A stretch of 64,000 bases of DNA from Clostridium sp. UBA699 (GTDB taxonomy: Bacteria > Bacillota > Clostridia > Clostridiales > Clostridiaceae). Shown here in pieces: positions 1 through 8,462 of this stretch (position 1 is its first letter; each line of letters starts with the position of its first letter). The position numbers and the translations under genes are program-made. The stretch is taken from contig DBML01000009.1 of assembly GCA_002298915.1 (NCBI GenBank), forward strand, positions 18,685 through 82,684, in the 5' to 3' direction. A model generated the notes under the pieces. That model was not told the DNA's origin. It did no database searches and was given only the letters and a program-made list of their open reading frames with translations.

Positions 1-8
1 CAAAACAC

Positions 9-1622
9 TTAAGCGATCCTGGAAAGAAGGAAGCCCGGTATGAACCTCCTGAGCCTGGCCGGCAGCACCTCCAGGTCCCTCGAGGTTATGCCCTTTGCAA
101 GGACCAGCCCAATAAGATAGAAGTAGATTCCTGCTGTTACGGATATCACCACAGCAAGCGAGCTGAGCACATAGCTGCCTCCAGTGGCGGCTGCAGCAAG
201 TGCGAGAACCCTGTGCACAGCATAAACCATCGCCCCCATGAAAATGGCTGCGGCGGCCGGACGCATGGACAGCCTGAAGATCTTGATCTTCCTTCCTTTA
301 AGGTTCCTGTTGATAACCCACTGGTTGAGGAGTATCGGTAAAGTGAAGCCTGCAAGGCTCCCTATAACGGCTCCAAGGATGTTTATCTGCGGCACGGCTA
401 TGGCAAAATAGTTGACCGTTACCTTAAGCGAAATACCGATCACCGAAAACAGAGTGGCTGCGTAAAGCTTGCCTATGCCCTGCAGGATGGTGGTCTGTAT
501 CTGCATGACTGCCATGAGGATCAGCACCGCAGACCCGTAGGCCATTATGGCTGAACCCTTGCCGAACTTCAGCATGTCGTAAACCGGACCGCTCAGCACG
601 CCGAGCCCCACTGCGCAGGGAAGCGCGATAAGCAGGCATACCCTGAGCGAGTATTTCACCTTTTCCTTGAGCTGTATCCTGTCCTTCACCGCTGCAGCCG
701 CCGAAAGAGCAGGCAGTATGGCCGCCGCAAGCGAGGAGATTATTGCTATGGGAACGTTCAGTAGCTGCTGGTATTTGGCAAGGTAGCCGTACAGGATCGT
801 GGCCTGGGTTTCGCTGATGCCGCCGGCCATGAGCCTGACCTTCGTGTTATAGAGGTCCACCAGGTTTCCCGCATAGGTCATCCCCACGCAGATTGTTATA
901 GGCAGGCTGTAGTATATTATCTTTCTCACCAGCTGCCTGCTGCTCAGCCTGCGCACCCCAGGCTCGTTTTTCCTCACCGTGATACCTCCGAGCTTCCTGT
1001 TCTTCTCGAAGTAGTACACAAGGAAGGAAGCTGAAATAAGCGCCCCTACCGAGGTGCCAAGGGACGAGCCCGAGCAGCCCACCTCTACACCGTACCTCAT
1101 AAGGAACGCGGCGAATATGATAGAGAATACCGTGTTTGCCACCTGCTCCGAAACCTGGGAAACAGCTGTCGGTATCATGTTCTTGCTGCCCTGGAAATAC
1201 CCCCTGTAGGCCGAAGCCACCGAAGTGAATAGTATGGCGGGAGCAAGCGCCATAACCGAAAGATAAGCCTTGCTGAAATGGACCGCGTTGGCAAATGGCG
1301 AAGCCATAACCACAAGAAGCGCCGACATGACGACTCCCGTGCCCATCAGTATCGACCTCGAAAGCCTGAAGCCCTTCAGCGCGTCCCTGTAGTTTCCCGT
1401 GGCGTTCAGCTCGGAAACAAGCTTGGATATCGCCACGGGTATCCCCGAATTCGTTATTACATATATGAATACGTAGACCTGGTAAGCCGCCGCTGAAATG
1501 CCGTAGCCCTCATCCCCGAGGATAGCCCTCATGAGCGGCACGTACAGCAGCGACATTATCTTAACAATAAAGGTGCCTGCCGACAAAATGGCGAAGCCCT
1601 TAGAAGTAGATTGCTCTTTCAT
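9..1622 (-). CDS. Lipid-linked polysaccharide flippase (MATE/MOP superfamily)
   Basis: A 537-residue multi-spanning membrane protein with about 14 hydrophobic segments and the N-terminal layout of the SpoVB/MurJ/Wzx group (FAILSAGTFIVKIMSLLYVP, then LGDEGYGISAAAYQVY). Family members flip undecaprenyl-linked sugars or lipid II across the membrane. The gene is complete: ATG at 1620-1622 behind GGGAG, stop at 9-11. It follows the pseudouridine synthase gene on the same strand after an 18-base gap, so the two may be co-transcribed. The exact substrate, and whether it is a sporulation (SpoVB), MurJ or capsule flippase, cannot be read from the sequence. Confidence 0.85.
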   Translation of the reverse strand: MKEQSTSKGFAILSAGTFIVKIMSLLYVPLMRAILGDEGYGISAAAYQVYVFIYVITNSGIPVAISKLVSELNATGNYRDALKGFRLSRSILMGTGVVMSALLVVMASPFANAVHFSKAYLSVMALAPAILFTSVASAYRGYFQGSKNMIPTAVSQVSEQVANTVFSIIFAAFLMRYGVEVGCSGSSLGTSVGALISASFLVYYFEKNRKLGGITVRKNEPGVRRLSSRQLVRKIIYYSLPITICVGMTYAGNLVDLYNTKVRLMAGGISETQATILYGYLAKYQQLLNVPIAIISSLAAAILPALSAAAAVKDRIQLKEKVKYSLRVCLLIALPCAVGLGVLSGPVYDMLKFGKGSAIMAYGSAVLILMAVMQIQTTILQGIGKLYAATLFSVIGISLKVTVNYFAIAVPQINILGAVIGSLAGFTLPILLNQWVINRNLKGRKIKIFRLSMRPAAAAIFMGAMVYAVHRVLALAAAATGGSYVLSSLAVVISVTAGIYFYLIGLVLAKGITSRDLEVLPARLRRFIPGFLLSRIA

Positions 1623-1640
1623 AACAAACTCCCAATCTGG

Positions 1641-2594
1641 TTAGAATTTGAAAACGTCCGTCTTTATCTTTTTCAGGATCGGAGGCAGTGCAACCGCAAT
1701 AGTCTTGTTCTCAAGGTAAGCGAACCTTTCAGGGCAGTCCCTGAATATGAGCTTGTATGCGTAGAGGAACTGGTAGTCCAGCCCGTACTTGTTTACGAAG
1801 AAGTTGTTCAGCTTCTTCTCGCCGTACTTCAGGTCCCCTATGATAGGGTTGCCCAGGTAGCTCAGGTGCGCCCTGAGCTGGTGGCTCCTGCCCGTGAGCA
1901 GCTCCAGCTCAACCAGGGAGAACGTGCCGCAGCTCTCTATCGTCTTCACGTTCATGGCTATCTTCTTGAAGCCCTTCTGCTCTGTCATGTGTATCGTGGA
2001 TATGTTCGAATCCTGGGTCTTCGATATGAACGCCTCGTAGTAGCCGTCCTTTATCCTTCCCTTTACGAGGGCCTGGTAGAACTTCTCGATCTTCCTCTCC
2101 CTCATCATCTCGTTCATGGCCTTCAGCCCCTCGTAGGTCTTGCCGAACACGACTATGCCAGAGGTGTTCCTGTCCAGCCTGTTGCAGGAGGCAGGTGTGA
2201 AGGTTATCTCGCTTTCAGGGTTGTAGTCTCCCTTGTCGTAGAGGTAGGAGAGCACGAAGTCAGTGAGCGTGGACTCTCCGTTCTTCCTGTCGGAGTGCAC
2301 CAGCACGCCCGGCCACTTTTCAACCAGCAGTATGTCCTCGTCTTCGTATATTATCTTGAGCTTGTTGTCGACCCTTATGAACTTTTCCTTCTTCTCCTCG
2401 CTCTTGAGCTCCCTGAGCTCGACGATGTCGCCTTCAAGGATAGAGTATTTCTCCTTGACTTTCTTTCCGTTAACCTTGACGTCGCCCTTCCTTATGCTTC
2501 GGTATATTGCGCTGAGCGGCACGTCCTTCAGCCATTTCCTGAGGAACTTGTCTATCCTCTGTCCCGCTTCATTGCTTCCAACTGTAACTTTCAT
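1641..2594 (-). CDS. RluA-family RNA pseudouridine synthase
   Basis: 317 residues. An S4 RNA-binding domain occupies roughly residues 1-75 (AGQRIDKFLRKWLKDV, then RKGDVKVNGK), followed by a RluA catalytic domain with the signature NRLDRNTSGIVVFGKT, whose Asp is the catalytic residue of the family, and RSHQLRAHLSYLGNPIIGD. It isomerises uridine to pseudouridine in rRNA or tRNA; the target site is not deducible. The start follows GAGGAG with an 8-base spacer. It lies one base from the M20 peptidase stop and is probably its operon partner. Confidence 0.9.
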   Translation of the reverse strand: MKVTVGSNEAGQRIDKFLRKWLKDVPLSAIYRSIRKGDVKVNGKKVKEKYSILEGDIVELRELKSEEKKEKFIRVDNKLKIIYEDEDILLVEKWPGVLVHSDRKNGESTLTDFVLSYLYDKGDYNPESEITFTPASCNRLDRNTSGIVVFGKTYEGLKAMNEMMRERKIEKFYQALVKGRIKDGYYEAFISKTQDSNISTIHMTEQKGFKKIAMNVKTIESCGTFSLVELELLTGRSHQLRAHLSYLGNPIIGDLKYGEKKLNNFFVNKYGLDYQFLYAYKLIFRDCPERFAYLENKTIAVALPPILKKIKTDVFKF

Positions 2595-2595
2595 A

Positions 2596-3786
2596 TTATA
2601 TTAACTCCTCGCTGTTCAGATATTTGTATGCTGCAGCGCAGTGGACTGCCACGCCTGCAGCCATGCATTCCTCGTCAATGTCGAACTTGCTGCTGTGTGC
2701 CGGGTGCGTAATGCCCTTTTCCTCGTTCCTGCAGCCCAGAAAGTAAAATACCGAAGGCCTCTCCATGGAGAAGTAAGCGAAGCTTTCGACTCCCAAGCTA
2801 GGCTTGTCCAAGTCGATAACGCTTTGAGCTCCAAGCTGCTCCGCAGCGCTTTCCTTGAGAAGCTCAAGCATGCCGTCGTCGTTGTACAGGCATGGGTAGC
2901 TCTCCTCTATTTCAACCTGGCAGCTCCCCCTCATTGAGACAGCCACTCCTTCCGCTATCTCCACGAGCCTCCTCTTAACGTATTCCCTGTGCTCCGTGGT
3001 CATAGTCCTGATTATCCCTGAGAGCACTACCTCCTCCGGTATGATGTTCTGCGCGGTACCCCCGTTTATCGTTCCTATGGTGAGAACAGAAGGCACCGTT
3101 GGGGTGAGCTCCCTACTCACTATCGTCTGAAGGTTCATAACAACCGAGCTGGCTATCACTACAGGATCGACTGTGGCCTCTGGCCTTGCGCCGTGTCCTC
3201 CCTTTCCCTTGATCCTGATCGTGAAGGGGTTCGATGCTGCGTTCACGACACCCTTCTTAAGTCCGATTTTCCCCGAATCGAGGTTTTCGTCTACATGCAG
3301 GCCGATCACAGCCTCTATATGAGCCTTTTCGAGTACGCCCTCCTTAATCATAACCCTCGCTCCGCCTGTCGTCTCTTCGGCAGGTTCGAACAGCAGAGCT
3401 ACGTTCCCGTTCAGGGTTTCCTTCATGCCGTTGAGTATCCTGGCCGCACCCATAAGCATGGCGGTGTGAGCGTCGTGACCGCAGGCGTGCATCTTGCCCG
3501 GGTTCAGCGAGGCGTATTCGCAGGTCTTCGCGTCCTGTATCGGCAGGGCGTCCATGTCCGCCCTTATCGCTACCGTCCTGCCACCTTTTCCTCTTATCAG
3601 GGCGCAGATCCCCGTTCCAGCAGTTTCGAAATGCTCTATCCCTTCCCTGTCGAGGAACTCCTTTATTGCTTCAGAGGTCCTGCGCTCCTCGTACCCGAGC
3701 TCCGGGTTCCTGTGAAAGTCCCTCCTGTATGATATGATGAGTTCCTTTATCTCCTCTGCTTTGGATAAAAAATTTATATTTTCCAT
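2596..3786 (-). CDS. M20 family amidohydrolase (N-acyl amino acid hydrolase type)
   Basis: 396 residues, the usual length for M20D peptidases of the IAA-amino-acid hydrolase/hippurate hydrolase group. Metal-site signatures are visible: MHACGHDAHTAMLMG near residue 100, LLFEPAEETTGGA near 135 and the C-terminal GITHPAHSSKFDIDE. Such enzymes cleave N-acyl amino acids with two divalent metal ions in the cytoplasm. RBS AGGAGA precedes the ATG. It is the first gene of a probable minus-strand operon with the pseudouridine synthase and the flippase. Substrate is unknown; annotations such as amidohydrolase or N-acetyl-diaminopimelate deacetylase-like would be equally acceptable. Confidence 0.88.
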   Translation of the reverse strand: MENINFLSKAEEIKELIISYRRDFHRNPELGYEERRTSEAIKEFLDREGIEHFETAGTGICALIRGKGGRTVAIRADMDALPIQDAKTCEYASLNPGKMHACGHDAHTAMLMGAARILNGMKETLNGNVALLFEPAEETTGGARVMIKEGVLEKAHIEAVIGLHVDENLDSGKIGLKKGVVNAASNPFTIRIKGKGGHGARPEATVDPVVIASSVVMNLQTIVSRELTPTVPSVLTIGTINGGTAQNIIPEEVVLSGIIRTMTTEHREYVKRRLVEIAEGVAVSMRGSCQVEIEESYPCLYNDDGMLELLKESAAEQLGAQSVIDLDKPSLGVESFAYFSMERPSVFYFLGCRNEEKGITHPAHSSKFDIDEECMAAGVAVHCAAAYKYLNSEELI

Positions 3787-3947
3787 ATATTTCTCCTAAA
3801 TCCACATATTTGAAGCTAACAGCCACAGATTCAACCATAATCATTGATTATAGGCTACATTAGATTATACCCCATTAATTTTCAAGATTCAATCCGTATC
3901 GCCCATAAAAAAGAAGATGACCACATTGCGCAATCACCTTCCCCTTG

Positions 3948-4766
3948 TCACTTGATCAGTTTTGTCCAGGTCTGCTGACCTACAACTCCGTCCACAGATA
4001 GTCCCTGCTTCTTCTGGAGGTTCCTTACAGCCTTGTCCGTGCCGTTTCCGAATATGCCGTCTGAGTTTATCTTAAGCAGGCTCTGCAGGTACTTGACAGC
4101 ATCGTAATTCTTGCTCCCTTTTTTAAGGACAGGCTTTCCCGCCGCAGGTTTCAGCTGCGAATCCAGCCCTCTGCAAATCGCGTTTGCCATCTTCTCCGGG
4201 TTGAACTTCTTCATGTCGGAGGCTGAATCCACAAATGCGCACTCGACGAGTATCGATGGCATCTTTGTGTTCTTAAGGACATAATATGTATTCTTGTACT
4301 TTATTCCTCTGTCGGCAAAGCCCAGCGCAGTGATCTGCGACTGTACCGAGGCCGCGAGCTTTTTGCCTTCATCATTTGTGTAGTAGACCTCTGTGCCGAA
4401 ACCATTGCCGTTCGGCGATGCGTTAAGGTGGATTGAAACGAAGCAGTCAGCCTTTGAAGCGTTCGCCTTGTCTGTCCTCTGCTTAAGCGAATTCCTCAAG
4501 CTTGTGGCATTTGCCGGCGTGCAGTCGACTACGTTGTAGCCCATTGCCTTCAGCTTAGCCTTGACCAGTGTCCCCACCTTTTTTGTGCACTGGTCTTCAG
4601 TTAACCCATTGACGCCAACCTTGCCTCCATCGTATGCTGAGTTGTGGCCGATGTCGACGGCAACTGTTAAAGCGGAGGCTTTGCTTCCTGCAGCACTTGT
4701 GAACCCAGGCATCGAGAATACGAAAACAAAAACAAGGACGAATAATAGCGGCAATCTCTTATTCAC
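3948..4766 (-). CDS. Secreted N-acetylmuramoyl-L-alanine amidase (Amidase_3) with peptidoglycan-binding domain
   Basis: About 272 residues. An N-terminal signal peptide (LPLLFVLVFVFVFSMPGFTS) leads into an Amidase_3 domain with the zinc and catalytic signatures VAVDIGHN, CFVSIHLNASPNG and SILVECAFVDS (catalytic Glu), and ends with a PG_binding_1 repeat (KYLQSLLKINSDGIFGNGTD...VDGVVGQQTWTKL). It would cleave the glycan-stem peptide bond of peptidoglycan outside the cell. I place the start at the GTG at 4764-4766, which sits 8 bases after AGGGG; a GTG three codons upstream (4775) is in frame but has poor RBS spacing. It is a single gene, divergent from the branching enzyme. Confidence 0.87.
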   Translation of the reverse strand: MNKRLPLLFVLVFVFVFSMPGFTSAAGSKASALTVAVDIGHNSAYDGGKVGVNGLTEDQCTKKVGTLVKAKLKAMGYNVVDCTPANATSLRNSLKQRTDKANASKADCFVSIHLNASPNGNGFGTEVYYTNDEGKKLAASVQSQITALGFADRGIKYKNTYYVLKNTKMPSILVECAFVDSASDMKKFNPEKMANAICRGLDSQLKPAAGKPVLKKGSKNYDAVKYLQSLLKINSDGIFGNGTDKAVRNLQKKQGLSVDGVVGQQTWTKLIK

Positions 4767-4831
4767 ATCTCCCACCCCTCTCTTGCGTTTAAACTAATTA
4801 TATCAAAAGATTCTGAAAATTTCACTTATTT

Positions 4832-4860
4832 TTGGCAATTCCCCGAATATCTGTTATATT
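4832..4860 (+). promoter_or_regulatory. Sigma-A type promoter of the branching enzyme gene
   Basis: TTGGCA at 4832-4837, 17-base spacer, TATATT at 4855-4860, about 30 bases ahead of the start codon. Confidence 0.6.
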
Positions 4861-4891
4861 ATTCTTAAGCTATTGAAAGGTGTGTGATCGA

Positions 4892-6910
4892 ATGCAGAAG
4901 AAAGACAAAGCATCAGAAATCAAGTTACTTGAGATAGATCCCTGGCTCACCCCCTACAGACAGGACATTGAGCACAGGATTGACCGCTACAGATCCGTCA
5001 GGCAGACGCTCCTCGGAAAAAAACAGGGCTTCAGCGACTTTGCCAACGGACACAAGTTTTTCGGCTTCCACAGGAACGATGAAGGGTGGTACTACCGAGA
5101 GTGGGCCCCTTCTGCAGAGAGCCTGGCCCTAATAGGGGATTTCAACGGATGGGACAGGGATTCCCACAGGCTGGCAAAAAAGCCAGGCGGGGTCTGGGAG
5201 ATATTCATCGAAGGAAGGGACACCCTCAAGCACGGCTCCATGGTCAAGGTCCATGTTGTCCACGGAGGATCAGGGCGCGACCGCATACCATTGTACATAA
5301 AAAGGGTCGTCCAGAACAAGCTGACTAACGATTTCTGCGGTCAGGTTTGGGAACCTGAAGAGAAATTCCGCTGGACCGACGACGCTTTCCGAACAAGCAG
5401 CTCATCGCCGGTAATATACGAGGCCCACATCGGCATGGCTCAGGAAAAGGAGGCCATCGGCACCTACAAAGAGTTCGAGGAAAACATACTGCCGAGGATA
5501 AAGGAAGCCGGCTACAACACTGTTCAGCTCATGGCCCTTATGGAGCACCCGTACTACGCCTCCTTCGGGTACCATGTTTCGAACTATTTTGCAGCTTCCT
5601 CCTGGTTCGGAAGCCCCGAGGAGCTAAAGTCCCTCGTGGACAAGGCCCACAGCATGGGCATAGCGGTGCTGATGGACCTGGTGCACTCCCATGCAGTCAA
5701 GAACATTGCTGAAGGGATAAACGAGTTCGACGGGACGGAGTACCAGTTCTTCCATGCAGGAAGCCGCGGCTACCACACCGCCTGGGATTCAAAGCTCTTC
5801 AACTACGGCAGGCACGAGGTCATCCACTTCCTGCTTTCGAGCATTAAGTTCTGGATGGAGGAATACCATTTCGACGGCTTCAGGTTCGACGGCGTGACCT
5901 CCATGATCTACAAGGACCACGGGCTCGGGACAGCCTTCGACGACTACAGGAAGTACTTCAGCATGAACACGGACACTGATGCCCTTACCTACCTCCAGTT
6001 CGCCAACGACCTTATAAAGGAGCTGAGGCCTGATTCCATATGCATAGCCGAGGACATGAGCGGGATGCCGGGAATGTGCCTTCCATCAGAGGGTGGTGGG
6101 ATCGGCTTCGACTACCGCCTTGCCATGGGAGTTCCGGACTTCTGGATCAACACACTCAAGCTGAGCGACTACGACTGGGATATGCACAGGCTGTGGCATG
6201 AGCTCACAACCAGCCGCCCGTGCGAAAAGCGTATAGCTTACGTGGAATCCCACGACCAAGCGCTTGTAGGCGACAAAACGCTGATATTCAGGATGGCCGA
6301 CAAGGATATGTACTGGCACATGGACAAGGCAAGCAAGAGCATGGCTATAGACCGTGCCATTGCGCTTCACAAGATGGCGCGCTTCATAACAATCTCGCTG
6401 GGCTGCGAAGGATACCTGAACTTCATGGGAAACGAGTTCGGGCATCCTGAATGGATCGATTTCCCAAGGGAAGGCAACGGCTGGAGCTTCAAGCACTGCC
6501 AAAGGCTTTGGAGCTTATCTGACAGCCCGTTCCTGAGGTACGGCGACCTGAAGCGCTTCGACAAGGCCATGGTGGAGCAGATGCTCTCTGGCCACCTCAT
6601 GGAAGGAGGCACCCCTAAGCAGCTTTGGCTCGACCAGGAGAGAAAGCTCATCGCCTACGCAAAAGATGACTACCTGTTCATTTTCAACTTCCATCCTACC
6701 GATTCCTACGATGGGCTGGAAATACCTGTTCACGAGGAGTGCAGCCTGCAGGTCGTCCTGGACACTGACGATGAAAGTTTCGGAGGCTTCGGCAGGATAT
6801 CACGCGACGTGATCTACAGCACGCACAGCCTCGGGATGAATCCCGAATTCACCGGCATCACGATCTATTCCCCGAGCCGCACTGCGATGCTTCTTAAAAA
6901 GCTCCGTTGA
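4892..6910 (+). CDS. glgB: 1,4-alpha-glucan branching enzyme, eukaryote-like GH13_8 type
   Basis: About 672 residues. A CBM48-like N-terminal module (WYYREWAPSAESLALIGDFN) precedes a GH13 barrel with FDGFRFDGVTSM (nucleophile Asp), CIAEDMSGMPGM (acid Glu), AYVESHDQALVGD and FMGNEFGHPEWIDFPREGN. These signatures match eukaryotic/GH13_8 branching enzymes better than the classical bacterial GlgB. The enzyme introduces alpha-1,6 branches into glycogen. No other glycogen genes lie nearby. I chose the ATG at 4892 (AAAGG 11 bases upstream) over an in-frame GTG at 4880 that overlaps the RBS. A convergent terminator follows. Confidence 0.9.
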   Translation: MQKKDKASEIKLLEIDPWLTPYRQDIEHRIDRYRSVRQTLLGKKQGFSDFANGHKFFGFHRNDEGWYYREWAPSAESLALIGDFNGWDRDSHRLAKKPGGVWEIFIEGRDTLKHGSMVKVHVVHGGSGRDRIPLYIKRVVQNKLTNDFCGQVWEPEEKFRWTDDAFRTSSSSPVIYEAHIGMAQEKEAIGTYKEFEENILPRIKEAGYNTVQLMALMEHPYYASFGYHVSNYFAASSWFGSPEELKSLVDKAHSMGIAVLMDLVHSHAVKNIAEGINEFDGTEYQFFHAGSRGYHTAWDSKLFNYGRHEVIHFLLSSIKFWMEEYHFDGFRFDGVTSMIYKDHGLGTAFDDYRKYFSMNTDTDALTYLQFANDLIKELRPDSICIAEDMSGMPGMCLPSEGGGIGFDYRLAMGVPDFWINTLKLSDYDWDMHRLWHELTTSRPCEKRIAYVESHDQALVGDKTLIFRMADKDMYWHMDKASKSMAIDRAIALHKMARFITISLGCEGYLNFMGNEFGHPEWIDFPREGNGWSFKHCQRLWSLSDSPFLRYGDLKRFDKAMVEQMLSGHLMEGGTPKQLWLDQERKLIAYAKDDYLFIFNFHPTDSYDGLEIPVHEECSLQVVLDTDDESFGGFGRISRDVIYSTHSLGMNPEFTGITIYSPSRTAMLLKKLR

Positions 6911-6925
6911 TACCGGGAATTGAAA

Positions 6926-6965
6926 AAGCAATTCAGCTGCACCATAGCGCTGAATTGCTTTTTTT
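6926..6965. terminator. Bidirectional intrinsic terminator
   Basis: Twelve-base arms AAGCAATTCAGC (6926-6937) and GCTGAATTGCTT (6949-6960) are followed by T7 on the plus strand and by T5 on the minus strand. It separates the convergent branching enzyme and HD-domain genes. Confidence 0.9.
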
Positions 6966-6974
6966 CCATAACGG

Positions 6975-7562
6975 CTACTCACCGAACACTTCCGTCACGA
7001 GTTTCCTGAGTTCCTGCCAGGCCGGGTACTGATGAAGGTCGCTTGTGACCTCCAGTACGGCCTTGTAGTACCAGGCATGCTCATTGCTGTCCTTCTGGTT
7101 GAAGCGCAGCCACACCTCGTTCCCCACAGCCTTGTGGTCCTTGTATATGGCCCTCATGTTGGAAAGCTTGTCCCCCAGCGTCAGTATCTTGACTTCCCTG
7201 GACGGGGAGTACATCAGGTGGTCAATGGTCTCCTGCTTCCTTATCCTCCAGGTCTCCTCCTTTGACTCGCCTTCCCTCTTGTTCTCGGTCTCTGCGGCTA
7301 CAAGTCCTGCGACAAAGCAGCCGAACTTCTCATTCACCTCTTCGATTGTTACATAGGTGTCCTCCACCACATCGTGCAGCACGGCAGCAGCTATGACCCT
7401 CTCGTCCTCGGTGATCGCTGCGACTATCGCTGCGGCTTCAAGAGGATGGAGTATATACGGTATTTTGGAACCTTTCCTCATGTAGCCGCTGTGCGCGTTA
7501 ACCGCGAATACTATCGCTTCGTCAAGAATCGAAAGTCCCGGCCTTCCGTTTGCATTTTCCAT
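6975..7562 (-). CDS. RelA/SpoT-type HD hydrolase (MESH1-like, putative (p)ppGpp hydrolase)
   Basis: 195 residues comprising a single HD domain: AVNAHSGYMRKGSKIPYILH, the metal-binding HDVVEDTYVTIEEVNEKFG near residue 65, and LTLGDKLSNMRAIYKDH. The pattern is that of the hydrolase half of SpoT/small alarmone hydrolases, with no synthetase, TGS or ACT domain. Family members cleave the 3'-pyrophosphate of (p)ppGpp with Mn2+. Whether this protein acts on alarmones or another nucleotide is inference. It lies 12 bases downstream of the inositol monophosphatase gene on the same strand, suggesting one transcript. Confidence 0.8.
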   Translation of the reverse strand: MENANGRPGLSILDEAIVFAVNAHSGYMRKGSKIPYILHPLEAAAIVAAITEDERVIAAAVLHDVVEDTYVTIEEVNEKFGCFVAGLVAAETENKREGESKEETWRIRKQETIDHLMYSPSREVKILTLGDKLSNMRAIYKDHKAVGNEVWLRFNQKDSNEHAWYYKAVLEVTSDLHQYPAWQELRKLVTEVFGE

Positions 7563-7574
7563 AATAATCGCCCC

Positions 7575-8336
7575 CTACCCTTTGATGGCTGAAAGGAATT
7601 CCTCATGAATCTCTCCGTTGTCTGCCACGATGTCCACAAGCCTGCTGAGCCTAAGCTCTTCCCCGGAATAGCCGCTCACCTTGCCGCCGGCTTCCTGCAC
7701 CAGGAGCATCCCTGCTGCTACATCCCACGGCTTAAGCAGCCGTTCGAAGAAGCCCTCGACCCTTCCGCAAGCCACGTATGCCAGGTCGAGCGCAGCGGCC
7801 CCCGTCCTCCTTATGTCGCCGCAGCTGTTGTACAGCCTGAATATCTCCCCGAATACCTGGTCCGTCATCTCCTTGTAGTAGCTGGCGGTACCCACCATTA
7901 TGAGTGACTGGCTGAGCTTCCTGCCGCCGCTCACATGGATCCTTTCCCCGTTGAGAAATGCCCCGCTTCCGGCCACGGCATGGAATGTCTCTCCGCTGAA
8001 GGGGTTGTATATCAATCCGAAAGCCAGCTTTTCCCCGTCATGGAGCGCAAGTGATACAGCGCTGTGGTTGAAGGCATGCACCAGGTTTGTGGTGCCGTCT
8101 ATCGGGTCAAGTATCCAGAAAGGCCTCGTCATGTCCGTATCGTTCTCCTTCTCCTCAGCCATGACCTGTATGCCTGGATGAAGCCTCTCAAGCTCACCGA
8201 TCAGGTAATCCTGCACGCTCAAGTCTATCTGCGTAACGAAGTCTGCAGGCCCCTTCTCCTTAACGTTCAGAGAGCTCCTGTCCAATATAATATCCTTCGT
8301 GCTCTGCACCAGTTCTATTATCTGCCTGTAATCCAT
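7575..8336 (-). CDS. Inositol monophosphatase family protein (SuhB-like)
   Basis: About 253 residues with the Li+-sensitive phosphatase signatures: VMAEEKENDT, WILDPIDGTTNLVHAF (metal-binding DPIDGT) and the C-terminal PWDVAAGMLLVQEAGG. Members dephosphorylate inositol-1-phosphate or related sugar phosphates using Mg2+; some moonlight in transcription. The ATG at 8334-8336 follows GGAGG with an 8-base spacer; an in-frame TTG at 8351 lies upstream of that RBS and is unlikely. Confidence 0.88.
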   Translation of the reverse strand: MDYRQIIELVQSTKDIILDRSSLNVKEKGPADFVTQIDLSVQDYLIGELERLHPGIQVMAEEKENDTDMTRPFWILDPIDGTTNLVHAFNHSAVSLALHDGEKLAFGLIYNPFSGETFHAVAGSGAFLNGERIHVSGGRKLSQSLIMVGTASYYKEMTDQVFGEIFRLYNSCGDIRRTGAAALDLAYVACGRVEGFFERLLKPWDVAAGMLLVQEAGGKVSGYSGEELRLSRLVDIVADNGEIHEEFLSAIKG

Positions 8337-8462
8337 GCTTATATCCTCCAAACTTAATTATGCTCCGGAATCCATGATTCAAGGTTTCAGCGTCTTGATT
8401 GGTAACCATCTTAAATATTATATTCGCGATTTTATCGCGAAATACCTTTGGCTTAAACAAAT

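Noticed and set aside
1611..2711. A 366-residue plus-strand frame opposite the pseudouridine synthase
   Set aside because: Exact antisense of two well-supported genes, no RBS or family motif; typical shadow caused by codon bias.
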